Source: Alistipes sp. (GTDB taxonomy: Bacteria; Bacteroidota; Bacteroidia; Bacteroidales; Rikenellaceae). From it: a stretch of 63,661 nt of DNA. Below are positions 8,388 to 17,870 of this stretch, piece after piece. Every line of letters starts with the position of its first letter. Within the stretch, counting starts at the first letter, position 1. The stretch is from contig JAJQED010000008.1 in the NCBI GenBank assembly GCA_021201825.1, forward strand, positions 187,511 to 251,171, read 5' to 3'. The notes beneath the pieces are model-generated. The model was not told the DNA's origin, ran no database searches, and saw only the letters and a list, made by a program, of their open reading frames with translations. The position numbers and the translations under genes are program-made.

Positions 8388-9021
8388 CGGCGGCAGGGTT
8401 GGTGGCCGGTTCGCCGCCCGGTTCGGCCGCGGGTTCCGGAGAAATCCCGTTGATCGATTGCCCGGACGGGTTCGGTTCGGCCGTGGGTTCCGGGGACGGC
8501 CCGGCGGGCTGTCCGGACGGCTCTACCCTGTAAAGGGGAGCCAGCAGGTCGTCCACGGTAACTATATATGGAAATACGAATACGGTCACATCCACAAGGG
8601 GGCGGTAGAATACCGAACGCTCCAGCTCCGAGGGGTCCACCCATCCGCGCGGGCGGTTCATCGTGTCGAACCCCCACAGGACGAGGCCCAGCACCAGCAC
8701 GGTTTTGGCCAGCGACAGCACCAGCCCCGCCAGCTTGTCCAGCAAACTCAGCCCGGCGAATTTGAACACTCCCTTGAACATCCGCCCTACGCCGGCCATT
8801 GCCAGTATGACCAGCAGCAATATAATAAGGAACCCGGCGGGGGCGGCATATTTCCCGTCGATGCACAGAAAGCGCCCCAGTTCACCGCCGAACCGCATGG
8901 CCAGCCACGCACCGATGAACAACCCGGCAAGCCCGGCCAGCTGGATAAAGAACCCGCGCCGGAAACCGTTGTAAAGGGCCAGCAGTAACAGCAGGCCGGT
9001 TATAATATCGAATACGATCAT
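8380..9021 (-). CDS. CvpA family membrane protein
   Basis: A 213-residue inner-membrane protein of the CvpA (colicin V production) family. The first 150 residues hold four hydrophobic segments, with the family opening FDIITGLLLLLALYNGFRRG and the later LSLLDKLAGLVLSLAK. The C-terminal 50 residues are a Pro/Glu/Gly/Ser/Thr-rich repeat tail (PSPEPTAEPNPSG-like blocks) likely to be disordered. It heads the leftward series cvpA-rsgA-trmH. Confidence 0.85.
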   Translation of the reverse strand: MIVFDIITGLLLLLALYNGFRRGFFIQLAGLAGLFIGAWLAMRFGGELGRFLCIDGKYAAPAGFLIILLLVILAMAGVGRMFKGVFKFAGLSLLDKLAGLVLSLAKTVLVLGLVLWGFDTMNRPRGWVDPSELERSVFYRPLVDVTVFVFPYIVTVDDLLAPLYRVEPSGQPAGPSPEPTAEPNPSGQSINGISPEPAAEPGGEPATNPAADE

Positions 9022-9076
9022 CTGCTGCGAAATTAGTAAATTTTACCTTTATGGCGGGAATTGCCCGGCAAACAGT

Positions 9077-9084
9077 TAAATTTG
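9077..9084 (+). promoter_or_regulatory. Bacteroidetes -7 box upstream of the GH2 gene
   Basis: TAAATTTG matches the Bacteroidetes sigma-ABfr -7 consensus TAnnTTTG and lies 23 bases before the ATG at 9108. It supports 9108 over the earlier in-frame start at 9051, which would lie upstream of the promoter. No clear -33 TTTG is seen. Confidence 0.6.
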
Positions 9085-9107
9085 TGGATAACCGTAATTT
9101 TGGTGGT

Positions 9108-11141
9108 ATGTGCAAACTATGGATATGGACCATCTTAGCGGCCCTTTGCCTCCCGTCCGCCGGGCAGGCCAGGGAGGTGCACGATTTCAATAACGGGTGG
9201 CGGTTCTTCTACGGCAACAACCCCACGGCCGAGAGCGGGGTGCGGGTCAGCCTCCCCCATACATGGAACCGGGACGCCCTGGCAGGGGACAAGGATTACT
9301 TCCGGGGGATGGGATATTACCTCAAGGAGAGCGTGATCCCGTCCGACTGGCGCGGCAAAAGGGTCTTTATCCGCTTCAACGGATCCAACGCCGTTACGGG
9401 CGTATATATAAACGGCCTGCTGGCCGGGGAGCATGCCGGCGGTTACACGGCTTTCACATACGAGATAACCGACTACGTACAGTTCGGCTCTAAGAATACG
9501 TTCTGGATAACGGTGAGCAACGCCCCGCGGAGCGACGTGCTTCCGGTGGGCGGCGACCAGAACTCCTACGGGGGGATACTTCGCGACGTGGAGGTGATCG
9601 TCACCGGCCGCGAGATGGTCTCCCTCACCCACTTCGGCGGTACGGGGGCCTACATAATCCAACGGGAGGTGACCCGCGAGGTGGTGGAAGCCGAGGCCGA
9701 GCTACACATCAGCGGGGTCAGGGACAACAACGTTACCGCCGTACTTACAGTATCGGACGAGGAGGGGCAGGTGGTCGCAAGCGAATCCGCCCGGCTGCGC
9801 CTTAGCGGGCGCACCGTCTCGGACATCCGCATCCCGTTCGCCGTTCACGAGCCGCACCTTTGGGACGGAATCGACGACCCGTACCGCTATACGGTCACCG
9901 TAAGCATCCACGCCGACGGGGCGGCGACCGACTCTGTTTCGTTCGCGACCGGGTTCCGCCGGGTCGAGATCTCGCCCGAGGGCCCGCTGCTGCTCAACGG
10001 CAAGCCCTACCCCGTGCGCGGGGTAGCCGTCTCGCAGGACAGGGCGCTCGTAGGTCCGGTTTTGCTTAAAGAGCACGTAGCCGAAGACTTCGAAATGCTG
10101 ACCGAGATGGGCGTTACGGCCGTGCGGGTCATGGGCGTCATGCACCACCCCTATTTCTACGAACTTTGCGACCGGTACGGGATGCTCGTTCTGCAGGACT
10201 TCCCGCTGATGGGCGGGGTCTACTTCGCCGACAACCCGTTCATAGACACCGACGCTTTCCGCCGCAACGGCGACGTGCAGGCCACCGAGACCATCCGCCA
10301 GCTATACAACCGTCCCTCGGTCGTTATGTGGGGCCTTTTCTCGCACATGCACCAGCGGGGACAGAACCCCGTGGATTACATATCCACCTTGAACCTGCTC
10401 ACCAAACGGGAAGACCCCTCGCGGCTGACGGTCTGCACCAGCAACGAGGACGGCGAGATAAATTTCATAACGGACCTCGTGATATGGGACCACCATTTCG
10501 GGTGGCGTTCGGGCACCCCGTCGGATATCCAGATATGGAAGCGGCAGTTCCAGCTCAACTGGGAGAAGATACATTCTGCCGTGGCATGGTCCGCCGGGGC
10601 TTCCATATACCAGCAGGGCGACTCCTTGCGGCGCCCCAACTTCCTGGGCAACTACCATCCCGAGCGCTGGCAAACGTACCTGCACGAGCAGTATTACGGC
10701 TACCTGAATGCCGACCGGATGTTCTGGGGGCTGTTCGCCGGCAATATGTTCGATTACGGGGCGGCCGGCCGCACCTGGGGAGAGGGTACGGGCATAAACG
10801 ACATGGGGCTGGTAACGTTCGACCGCCGCTACCGCAAGGACGCATATTACTATTTCAAGGCCAACTGGAACCCCTACGACCCGTTCGTCCATATAGCCGA
10901 ACGTCGCTGGACCCGGCGAAGCGCTCCCGTGCAGGATATCCGCGCCTATACCAACCGGCCCGAAGCCGAACTATATGTCAACGGCGTTCCGGCTGGGGTG
11001 GCAAAGGCGGTGCTTGGCACCGTGACCTGGAAAAACGTGGAACTTGCAGAGGGGGCCAACACCCTTGAAGTCCGTAGCAACGAACTGTCGGATATCGTTA
11101 CCATAAACATCGAACCCGGCCATTCCCGGGTGTTCAGGTAG
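9108..11141 (+). CDS. GH2-family protein (beta-galactosidase-like) lacking catalytic acids
   Basis: A secreted protein of 677 residues with a signal peptide (MCKLWIWTILAALCLPSAGQA). The domain order is that of glycoside hydrolase family 2: a sugar-binding jelly roll (about 25-185), an Ig-like domain (about 190-295), and a TIM barrel from about 300 (LLLNGKPYPVRGVAVSQDR). The catalytic residues appear to be lost. Where active members have Asn-Glu as acid/base, this protein reads WGLFSHMHQ (Ser412-His413). Where the nucleophile motif SEYGAGASI is expected, it has VAWSAGASI, with Ala493 in place of Glu. The surrounding scaffold (NMFDYGAAGRTWGEG, DAYYYFKANW) is well kept. It may be a carbohydrate-binding pseudoenzyme. 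Confidence 0.85.
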   Translation: MCKLWIWTILAALCLPSAGQAREVHDFNNGWRFFYGNNPTAESGVRVSLPHTWNRDALAGDKDYFRGMGYYLKESVIPSDWRGKRVFIRFNGSNAVTGVYINGLLAGEHAGGYTAFTYEITDYVQFGSKNTFWITVSNAPRSDVLPVGGDQNSYGGILRDVEVIVTGREMVSLTHFGGTGAYIIQREVTREVVEAEAELHISGVRDNNVTAVLTVSDEEGQVVASESARLRLSGRTVSDIRIPFAVHEPHLWDGIDDPYRYTVTVSIHADGAATDSVSFATGFRRVEISPEGPLLLNGKPYPVRGVAVSQDRALVGPVLLKEHVAEDFEMLTEMGVTAVRVMGVMHHPYFYELCDRYGMLVLQDFPLMGGVYFADNPFIDTDAFRRNGDVQATETIRQLYNRPSVVMWGLFSHMHQRGQNPVDYISTLNLLTKREDPSRLTVCTSNEDGEINFITDLVIWDHHFGWRSGTPSDIQIWKRQFQLNWEKIHSAVAWSAGASIYQQGDSLRRPNFLGNYHPERWQTYLHEQYYGYLNADRMFWGLFAGNMFDYGAAGRTWGEGTGINDMGLVTFDRRYRKDAYYYFKANWNPYDPFVHIAERRWTRRSAPVQDIRAYTNRPEAELYVNGVPAGVAKAVLGTVTWKNVELAEGANTLEVRSNELSDIVTINIEPGHSRVFR

Positions 11142-11190
11142 ACGGGCGGACTGACAATATCGAAAGGCGGTAAACCCACTGTATTTCATG

Positions 11191-11235
11191 CGGCCCGAAG
11201 CCGAACTCTATGTCAACTGCGTTCCGGCTGGGTGA
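11191..11235 (+). repeat. Duplicated fragment of the GH2 gene tail
   Basis: About 45 bases here nearly match 10956-10999 inside the GH2 gene, the stretch encoding RPEAELYVNGVPAG. They differ at a handful of positions. It is a short, untranslated copy 50 bases after the stop codon, probably the scar of a partial duplication or recombination. Confidence 0.7.
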
Positions 11236-11291
11236 CTAAATATAGCGTAGTGGCAGTTCAAAAGGACTGCCGCTTCGTTGTTGCAAACCTT

Positions 11292-11924
11292 TCAAGCCGT
11301 GGCTTCGCATCCGGCCGGCCCGGGAAATATCTCCCCGAAGTTGCCTGCCGTCCCGCGGGCGCTTTCATCGGCGGCAATATAGAGACCGGAAGCCGTCAGT
11401 ACCATATCGACCCTCATATCGTGTTCCTCACAGGGGACCGATCCCACCATCTGGTGATCCATGCATATACCGATCCGCGGAGCCCTGCATGTGGCGATAA
11501 ACCTGTCGTAATACCCCTTGCCCCTGCCCAGCCGCCCGCCGCCGGCGTCGAACGCCATTCCGGGGACCACCAACAGGTCCAGCTGTGAGCTATCTACCGG
11601 CGGGGTGCCGCACGGGGCCAGCATCCTCATACCGCTCTGGACCATTTTACAGCCGGGAACGTATCCGGAGAAAAACATCCCGTCGGCCTCGGTCACCGGC
11701 AGGCAGATATTTTTGCGGGAAGCCCAGCGGTCGATGAAATCATGGGTCGGTATCTCGTCGGACATCGACCAGAACAGCCCCACATTGGCCGCTTTGCGGA
11801 AAACCTCGAGCTCCTCCAGCCGGGAGAACACCTCGCCGGACTGGCGAAGCCTCTCCGCGCGGGGGATAAGTGCCGTCTGCTGGCCCATCAGCAGCCTCAG
11901 GCGGCGTTTACGCGTCAATAACAT
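11292..11924 (-). CDS. 5-formyltetrahydrofolate cyclo-ligase
   Basis: Converts 5-formyl-THF to 5,10-methenyl-THF using ATP in the cytoplasm. At 210 residues it is typical for the family. The N-terminal KRRLRLLMGQQ segment and the C-terminal signature VVPGMAFDAGGGRLGRGKGYYDRF are present, the latter holding the ATP/folate loop. It converges on the GH2 gene and diverges from the sdh operon. Another folate enzyme, folD, lies at 27.3 kb but is not linked. Confidence 0.92.
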   Translation of the reverse strand: MLLTRKRRLRLLMGQQTALIPRAERLRQSGEVFSRLEELEVFRKAANVGLFWSMSDEIPTHDFIDRWASRKNICLPVTEADGMFFSGYVPGCKMVQSGMRMLAPCGTPPVDSSQLDLLVVPGMAFDAGGGRLGRGKGYYDRFIATCRAPRIGICMDHQMVGSVPCEEHDMRVDMVLTASGLYIAADESARGTAGNFGEIFPGPAGCEATA

Positions 11925-12108
11925 AGCGGATAAAATATTAAATAAATATAGGTTCCGATACCAAATTTAACAAAATTTGTTATCCATTTTACGATTCCCG
12001 GAAATTCGTAACCAAAGGTTAACCCGGACCGGTAATTTACGGAAAACGCAACTACCCGCCACGGTACATTAATTTAAGCCAAACATTGTTATTTAACAAA
12101 CAATACGA

Positions 12109-12116
12109 TAACTTTG
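12109..12116 (+). promoter_or_regulatory. Promoter -7 box of the sdh/frd operon
   Basis: TAACTTTG matches TAnnTTTG, with a TTG-containing segment about 20 bases upstream near 12088 as a possible -33 element. It lies 45 bases before sdhC. Confidence 0.65.
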
Positions 12117-12161
12117 CACTTTCGCAAAACAAGAGCAAACAAACTATAAAAACGTTATTCT

Positions 12162-12857
12162 ATGGGAAATTTCCTCACCTCTTCATCAATCGGGAGGAAG
12201 CTCGTAATGAGCATCTCGGGAGCATTCCTCGTGCTGTTCCTGATCTTTCACCTGGCGATGAACCTGACGCTGCTCTTCTCGGAAGAGTCGTACAACCTTG
12301 TGACGAACTTCCTGGGCGCCAACTGGTACGCGCTGGTCGGGACGCTCGTGCTCGCCCTCGGGGTGGTCGTACACGTTTTCTACGCCCTGATCCTCACCCT
12401 GCAGAACCGGCGCGCCCGCGGCAAGCAGCGCTACGCCGTGACCGTCAAGGAAGAGGGTGTCAGCTGGTCGTCCAAGAACATGTTCGTTCTGGGACTGGTC
12501 ATCTGCCTGGGGCTGCTGGTCCACCTGTATAACTTCTGGTGGAACATGCAGTTCGTTGAGATCATCGGTGGCCACGAGAACGCTTTCAACTACCATCCGG
12601 CCGACGGGGTGGCGATGGTGCGCCACATCTTCTCGAGCTGGGTCTACCTGGTGATCTACCTGGTTTGGTTCGGCGCCATCTGGCTGCACCTCACCCACGG
12701 GATATGGAGCATGTTCCAGAGCATCGGCTGGGCCAACAAGACCTGGTACCCGAGGCTGAAGATCGGGGCCAACGCCCTCTCGACCCTTATCGTGCTGGGC
12801 TTCGCCGCCGTGGCGGTAGTCTCTTTCCTCAGGGCCAACGGCATATGCTGCGGCTAA
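12162..12857 (+). CDS. sdhC: Succinate dehydrogenase/fumarate reductase cytochrome b subunit
   Basis: The membrane anchor of the Bacteroidetes-type complex, 231 residues with about five transmembrane helices and a pair of b hemes expected. Histidines in hydrophobic segments are candidate heme ligands: [34 protein letters not shown] and [11 protein letters not shown]. In anaerobic Bacteroidetes the complex passes electrons from menaquinol to fumarate. It is the first gene of the sdhCAB operon. Confidence 0.93.
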   Translation: MGNFLTSSSIGRKLVMSISGAFLVLFLIFHLAMNLTLLFSEESYNLVTNFLGANWYALVGTLVLALGVVVHVFYALILTLQNRRARGKQRYAVTVKEEGVSWSSKNMFVLGLVICLGLLVHLYNFWWNMQFVEIIGGHENAFNYHPADGVAMVRHIFSSWVYLVIYLVWFGAIWLHLTHGIWSMFQSIGWANKTWYPRLKIGANALSTLIVLGFAAVAVVSFLRANGICCG

Positions 12858-12894
12858 CGGGCCATTACAAACATTGAATAACAAACGATCAGAT

Positions 12895-14838
12895 ATGGCA
12901 ACATTAGAATCGAAGATCCCCGCCGGCCCGGTGGCCGAGAAGTGGAGCAAACATAAGGCTGAGATAAAGGTCGTAAGCCCCGCCAACAAACGCAAACTCG
13001 ACGTTATAGTGATCGGTACCGGCCTGGGCGGAGCTTCGGCGGCCGCTTCGCTGGGCGAACTGGGTTATAACGTAAAGATATTCTGCATTTCCGACTCTCC
13101 CCGCCGTGCGCACTCCATCGCCGCACAGGGGGGTATCAACGCTGCCAAGAACTACCAGAACGACAACGACTCGGTGTTCCGGCTTTTCTACGACACCATA
13201 AAGGGCGGGGACTACCGCGCCCGCGAGGCCAACGTTTACCGTCTGGCCGAAGTGTCGAACAGCATTATTGACCAGTGCGTTGCACAGGGTGTACCGTTCG
13301 CAAGGGATTACGGCGGCCTGCTGGACAACCGTTCGTTCGGGGGTGCACAGGTATCACGTACGTTCTACGCCCGCGGCCAGACCGGACAGCAGTTGCTGCT
13401 CGGGGCCTACGCCGCCCTCAACCGCCAGATCGCCAAGGGCAGCGTAATGAGCTTCCCGCGCCACGAGATACTCGACATCGTGCTTATCGACGGGCATGCC
13501 CGCGGGGTTATCGCCCGCAACCTGGTTACCGGGGAGATCGAGCGATACGGCGCACATGCGGTAGTAATGGCTACCGGGGGATACGGCAACGTCTTCTTCC
13601 TTTCGACCAACGCGATGAACTCCAACGGTTCGGTGGCGTGGCAGGCATATAAGAAAGGGGCGTACTTCGCCAACCCGTGCTTTACGCAGATCCACCCGAC
13701 CTGTATCCCGGTACACGGCACACAGCAGAGCAAGCTTACGCTGATGTCCGAGTCGCTCCGCAACGACGGGCGTATCTGGGTACCCAAGAAGATGGAAGAC
13801 GTGGAGGCCATCCGCGCCAAGAGGATCAAACCGTCCGATATAAAGGAAGAGGACCGGGATTACTACCTGGAACGCCGTTACCCGGCTTTCGGGAATCTGG
13901 TTCCGCGTGACGTGGCTTCGCGTGCGGCCAAGGAGCGCTGCGATGCGGGCTACGGGGTCAACGAGACCGGCCTTGCCGTGTTCCTCGACTTTAAGACGGC
14001 CATCGAGCGCCTGGGAGAAGACGTTATCCGCGCCCGCTACGGCAACCTGTTCCAGATGTACGAGAAGATCACCGACGTAAACCCGTACCACGAACCGATG
14101 ATGATCTATCCCGCCGTGCATTACACGATGGGCGGTACCTGGGTGGATTACAACCTGATGACCACCGTACCGGGTCTCTACTCTATCGGCGAGGCCAACT
14201 TCTCCGACCACGGGGCCAACCGCCTCGGAGCCTCGGCCCTAATGCAGGGGTTGGCCGACGGTTACTTCGTCCTGCCTTATACCATCGGTGACTACCTGGC
14301 CAAGGAAATACAGTCCCCCAAAGTGGACGTGGAACGGCCCGAATTCGCGGAAGCCGAAAAAGCGGTGAAAGCCAAGATCGAAAAACTGCTCTCGATAAAC
14401 GGTTCGCAGTCCGTGGACGACATCCACAAGAAGCTGGGGAACATCATGTGGGACAATGTGGGTATGGCCCGCTCCAAAGAGTCGCTCGAGAAAGCTATCG
14501 AGGAGATACAGGCCCTGCGCAAGGAGTTCTGGAGGGACGTCCGGGTAGCCGGTGTCAACGACGAGTTCAACCAGGAACTGGAAAAAGCCCTCCGTCTGGC
14601 GGACTTCCTCGAGCTGGGCGAACTGATGGCCAAAGACGCTCTGAACCGCAACGAGTCCTGCGGCGGACACTTCCGCGTGGAATACCAGACCCCCGAGGGC
14701 GAGGCCCTGCGCGACGACGAGAACTACTCCTATGTAGCGGTATGGCAATACACGGGCGACGATTCACAGCCCGTACTGCACAAGGAACAGCTCGGTTTCG
14801 AAGCTATCAAGGTTGCCCAGAGGAACTATAAGGACTGA
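12895..14838 (+). CDS. sdhA: Succinate dehydrogenase/fumarate reductase flavoprotein subunit
   Basis: The catalytic FAD subunit of 647 residues. An alternative TTG start at 12874 is rejected in favour of the ATG at 12895 ([11 protein letters not shown]). The dinucleotide fold [14 protein letters not shown] and the segment [15 protein letters not shown], whose His is the likely covalent FAD attachment site, are present. So are the active-site blocks HPTCIPVHG and [16 protein letters not shown]. The length and the [10 protein letters not shown] region fit the non-classical form found in Bacteroides and epsilon-proteobacteria. Confidence 0.96.
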   Translation: MATLESKIPAGPVAEKWSKHKAEIKVVSPANKRKLDVIVIGTGLGGASAAASLGELGYNVKIFCISDSPRRAHSIAAQGGINAAKNYQNDNDSVFRLFYDTIKGGDYRAREANVYRLAEVSNSIIDQCVAQGVPFARDYGGLLDNRSFGGAQVSRTFYARGQTGQQLLLGAYAALNRQIAKGSVMSFPRHEILDIVLIDGHARGVIARNLVTGEIERYGAHAVVMATGGYGNVFFLSTNAMNSNGSVAWQAYKKGAYFANPCFTQIHPTCIPVHGTQQSKLTLMSESLRNDGRIWVPKKMEDVEAIRAKRIKPSDIKEEDRDYYLERRYPAFGNLVPRDVASRAAKERCDAGYGVNETGLAVFLDFKTAIERLGEDVIRARYGNLFQMYEKITDVNPYHEPMMIYPAVHYTMGGTWVDYNLMTTVPGLYSIGEANFSDHGANRLGASALMQGLADGYFVLPYTIGDYLAKEIQSPKVDVERPEFAEAEKAVKAKIEKLLSINGSQSVDDIHKKLGNIMWDNVGMARSKESLEKAIEEIQALRKEFWRDVRVAGVNDEFNQELEKALRLADFLELGELMAKDALNRNESCGGHFRVEYQTPEGEALRDDENYSYVAVWQYTGDDSQPVLHKEQLGFEAIKVAQRNYKD

Positions 14839-14880
14839 TCCCGGGGGCAAGTGTCTGTAAACCTTTAATACGAGACGAAA

Positions 14881-15624
14881 ATGAATTTGACATTAAAGAT
14901 ATGGCGCCAGAAAAACGCCAAGGCAAGCGGGGCTTTCGAAACCTACACCGTTAACGACGTGTCGCCCGACAGCTCGTTCCTCGAAATGCTCGACATACTC
15001 AACAACAACCTTATCCACGAGGGTAAGGAACCCATCGTTTTCGACCACGACTGCCGCGAGGGTATCTGCGGGATGTGTTCCCTGCATATAAACGGCCGGG
15101 CACACGGGCCCGACAGCGAGATCACGACCTGCCAGCTGCACATGCGCAAGTTCAAGGACGGGGATACGATCGTCATCGAGCCGTGGCGCAGCGCTGCGTT
15201 CCCGGTCATTAAGGACCTTGCGGTGGACCGCAGCGCCTATGACAAGATATTGCAGGCCGGGGGCTTCATCTCGGTGAACACCGGCGGGGTTCCCGACGGC
15301 AACGCCATTCCCATTCCCAAACCGGATGCCGACGAGAGTATGGATGCCGCCGCATGTATCGGTTGCGGGGCCTGTGCGGCCACCTGTAAGAACGGCTCGG
15401 CCATGCTGTTCGTAGCCGCCCGCGTGTCGTCCCTTGCCAAGTTGCCCCAGGGGCGGATCGAGGGCGCACGCCGGGCCAAGGCGATGGTAGCCAAGATGGA
15501 CGAATTGGGCTTCGGCAACTGTACGAACATCGGCGCCTGCGAGGCGGAATGCCCCAAGCTGATATCGCTCACCCACATCGCCCGCCTCAACCGCGAATTC
15601 CTCTCGGCCAAGTTCCGGGATTAG
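14881..15624 (+). CDS. sdhB: Succinate dehydrogenase/fumarate reductase iron-sulfur subunit
   Basis: The electron-transfer subunit, 247 residues. The N-terminal plant-ferredoxin-like domain has its [2Fe-2S] cysteines in [15 protein letters not shown] plus the following TTCQ. The C-terminal domain carries [14 protein letters not shown] and [13 protein letters not shown] for the 4Fe-4S and 3Fe-4S centres. It completes the operon 42 bases after sdhA and is followed by a strong hairpin terminator. Confidence 0.96.
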   Translation: MNLTLKIWRQKNAKASGAFETYTVNDVSPDSSFLEMLDILNNNLIHEGKEPIVFDHDCREGICGMCSLHINGRAHGPDSEITTCQLHMRKFKDGDTIVIEPWRSAAFPVIKDLAVDRSAYDKILQAGGFISVNTGGVPDGNAIPIPKPDADESMDAAACIGCGACAATCKNGSAMLFVAARVSSLAKLPQGRIEGARRAKAMVAKMDELGFGNCTNIGACEAECPKLISLTHIARLNREFLSAKFRD

Positions 15625-15649
15625 GGCTGCGGCGCAGCACAATACCAAG

Positions 15650-15685
15650 AAAAAACTCACCCGTAAATTTACGGGTGAGTTTTTT
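15650..15685. terminator. Bidirectional terminator after sdhB
   Basis: A perfect inverted repeat with arms AAAAAACTCACCCGTAAA and its complement. The A and T runs at the ends make it work in both directions, but no leftward gene ends nearby, so it mainly serves the sdh operon. Confidence 0.85.
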
Positions 15686-15699
15686 AGTTTGCACCGGCC

Positions 15700-15736
15700 T
15701 AACGACAAAGGCCCCTGTCCGGGGCCTTTGTCGTTA
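15700..15736. terminator. Second hairpin between sdhB and the lipoprotein gene
   Basis: Arms TAACGACAAAGGCCCC and the complement around a short loop form a GC-rich hairpin. It is placed just downstream of the leftward gene ending at 15752 and may terminate it. Confidence 0.6.
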
Positions 15737-15751
15737 GAGGGGTCCCGGGGA

Positions 15752-16576
15752 TCAGTAATAAGTGATCTCCCGTAATTCCATCCAGATAAACCGGCCGCTT
15801 TCGTCCGTTACCGTACGCTTTGTCCAGTTGCCGGTGCTGTCATACTCGTAGGAGTAAAGGCGAACGAACGGATCATATGAATCCGACCGGATGCTCAGGA
15901 AATCGCCCTTGTCGTTGTAAACCAGGGTGGAGATGTAATACGGCTCATCGTCACCGTCCGAGACGCTGATAACTTCCGTGTTGTCGTCGGGATACGAAAT
16001 GGACTTGACCGTAACCTCTCCGTCCTCGGTTTCGACCTCTTTAACCACCCTGTCGCCGGCCCATGTGAAGTCGGTCTGGGAGATCTTGATGCCCAGCGAA
16101 CTGAACAGGTTGCGGGAAGTCTCCTTATTGCCCTTGTAGGTATATTTGTAGTAGTTGGTAGGCTCACCGTCCACATAATACTGTGCCTTGGCGATCAGGT
16201 TGCCTTTATAGGTATACTTTGTCGTGTAGGATACATCGCCCTCCTCCGTGTATACAGAGCCTGCCACACGTCCCTTGGAATCGTATTCGAAGACCTGTGT
16301 AAAGTTGTTAAAGTGCCCGGATGGATACACAGCAATGTGGGTAAGCACGTTGCCCTCCGTGTCGTAAGTCTTGGTATTGATATAAAGGGTATCGCCCGCA
16401 CTGTCCGGGGCTACGTCCTCGAAGTCGATCACGATCTCACGGACGGTGGACGGATTTCCCTCCAGTTCGCTTTTTTCGGATCCGAAATTCATGGTGAGTT
16501 CTTCGGCTCCGCCGCCCCCGCAGGAGGCCAGCAAGTACGGTAATGCAACGATAAATAGGTAGATCGATTTTTTCAT
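15752..16576 (-). CDS. Lipoprotein with YD/RHS-like repeats, function unknown
   Basis: A 274-residue predicted lipoprotein: the signal peptide ends in the lipobox LLASC. The mature protein is built of short beta-rich repeats around Tyr-Asp or Tyr-Lys-Gly, such as FEYDSKGRV, KYTYKGN, LVYNDKGDF and YEYDSTGNW. These recall the YD-repeat/RHS fold common in Bacteroidetes surface proteins. No enzymatic motif is seen. It is monocistronic, between efp and the sdh operon. Confidence 0.75.
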   Translation of the reverse strand: MKKSIYLFIVALPYLLASCGGGGAEELTMNFGSEKSELEGNPSTVREIVIDFEDVAPDSAGDTLYINTKTYDTEGNVLTHIAVYPSGHFNNFTQVFEYDSKGRVAGSVYTEEGDVSYTTKYTYKGNLIAKAQYYVDGEPTNYYKYTYKGNKETSRNLFSSLGIKISQTDFTWAGDRVVKEVETEDGEVTVKSISYPDDNTEVISVSDGDDEPYYISTLVYNDKGDFLSIRSDSYDPFVRLYSYEYDSTGNWTKRTVTDESGRFIWMELREITYY

Positions 16577-16603
16577 AAGCCTGGGTGATGGTTTAACGGT
16601 TAT

Positions 16604-16637
16604 TATAAAAAAGGGCCTTACGCAGGGTAAGGCCCTT
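16604..16637 (-). terminator. Rho-independent terminator of efp
   Basis: A hairpin with arms AAGGGCCTTA and TAAGGCCCTT is followed, in the leftward reading, by a run of six T. It sits 10 bases after the efp stop codon. Confidence 0.85.
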
Positions 16638-16646
16638 ACATTGCTA

Positions 16647-17216
16647 CTACTGTTTGATCCGCTCGTAATATTCGCGGGTACGGGTGTCGATCCTGATCTT
16701 CTCGCCCGTGTTGATGAACAGCGGCACCCTGACGGTCGCCCCTGTGTTGACCGTAGCGGGCTTCAACGAGTTGGTCGATGCCGTATCGCCTTTGACGCCC
16801 GGCTCGGTATAGGTGACCTCCATATCCACGATTGGGGGGAGTTCGGCCGAAAGGACGGTCTCCTTTTCGGTATGGAACATCACCTCCACCACCTGCCCCT
16901 CCTGCATCAGGTCGGCATTGTTGATCAGGCTCTTGTCGATGGATATCTGTTCGAAAGTCTCGGTGTGCATAAAGTTGCTGCCCATATCGTCGTCGTACAG
17001 GTACTGGTAGGGGCGCCTCTCGACCCTGACCGGTTCGATCTTCTCGCCGGCCGAAAAAGTGTTGTCCACCACCCTGCCGTTCTCCAGGTTCTTTAGTTTG
17101 GTGCGGACGAAAGCCGGACCCTTACCCGGTTTGACGTGCTGGAATTCCACGATGCTGTATGTTTTGCCGTTAAGCTCGATACACATTCCGTTCTTGATAT
17201 CAGCGGTCGTTGCCAT
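16647..17216 (-). CDS. efp: Translation elongation factor P
   Basis: Relieves ribosome stalling at consecutive prolines. At 189 residues it has the usual three beta-barrel domains. The tip of the loop that reaches the peptidyl-transferase centre reads KPGKGPAF, with Lys at the modifiable position. That points to a lysine-type EF-P rather than the arginine-rhamnosylated type. The C-terminal signature [19 protein letters not shown] is present. Confidence 0.96.
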   Translation of the reverse strand: MATTADIKNGMCIELNGKTYSIVEFQHVKPGKGPAFVRTKLKNLENGRVVDNTFSAGEKIEPVRVERRPYQYLYDDDMGSNFMHTETFEQISIDKSLINNADLMQEGQVVEVMFHTEKETVLSAELPPIVDMEVTYTEPGVKGDTASTNSLKPATVNTGATVRVPLFINTGEKIRIDTRTREYYERIKQ

Positions 17217-17245
17217 TGTATTAACAGTTAGTTTGGTTCAGGTAG

Positions 17246-17253
17246 CAAAATTA
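17246..17253 (-). promoter_or_regulatory. Promoter -7 box of efp
   Basis: The complement of CAAAATTA reads TAATTTTG, matching TAnnTTTG. It lies 30 bases upstream of the efp ATG. Confidence 0.6.
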
Positions 17254-17292
17254 GTAAAATAACCCGAGTTTCATACCACGCCCGTCCATGTT

Positions 17293-17856
17293 TCATTCCG
17301 CTCCGTCCCAGCGGTAACCGTCCGAGTGTCCGGTCAGATAGTGCACCATCCGGTGGACTACCGTAAGGCACAGCTGCTCGATATCCTGCGGGCGGGAATA
17401 GAACGAGGGACTGGCGGGCATTACCATCGCTCCCGCTTCGGTCAATTCGGCAAGGTTACGCAGGTGGATCAGCGACAGCGGGGTCTCCCGCACCACAAGG
17501 CAGAGCTTGCCGCGCTCCTTGAGCATCACGTCCGCCGCACGCGTCAGCAAGCTGTCCGACACCCCGGCGGCGATACGCCCGGCGGTACCCACGCTGCACG
17601 GCACCACAGCCATAAAACCGTACCCGGCGGAGCCGGAGGCCGGCGGGGCGAACAGGTCGGCGGGGGAGTAGAATTTCAGCCTCGGGTCGTCCTGCGGGCC
17701 GGGAAGTTCGACACCCTCGTACCGGACGACCTGCTGCCCGCTATCGCTCACGATCACGGCAAGTTCCGTTATACGATCGTCCCGGAGCAGTTCGCGGATA
17801 GCCAGCCGCGCGTACAGTGCGCCGCTGGCCCCGGTTATCCCTATTACACCTTTCAC
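17293..17856 (-). CDS. ubiX: Flavin prenyltransferase UbiX
   Basis: Makes prenylated FMN, the cofactor of UbiD decarboxylases, from FMNH2 and dimethylallyl phosphate. The protein has 187 residues. Family motifs are GITGASGALYA at the N-terminus, VVPCSVGTAGRIAAGVSDSL and the LVVRETPLSLIHL segment, followed by MVMPASPSFYSRP. No ubiD partner lies in the window. It is 14 bases downstream of the alcohol dehydrogenase gene and probably co-transcribed with it. Confidence 0.93.
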   Translation of the reverse strand: MKGVIGITGASGALYARLAIRELLRDDRITELAVIVSDSGQQVVRYEGVELPGPQDDPRLKFYSPADLFAPPASGSAGYGFMAVVPCSVGTAGRIAAGVSDSLLTRAADVMLKERGKLCLVVRETPLSLIHLRNLAELTEAGAMVMPASPSFYSRPQDIEQLCLTVVHRMVHYLTGHSDGYRWDGAE

Positions 17857-17870
17857 GTGCGCAAGGGTAG

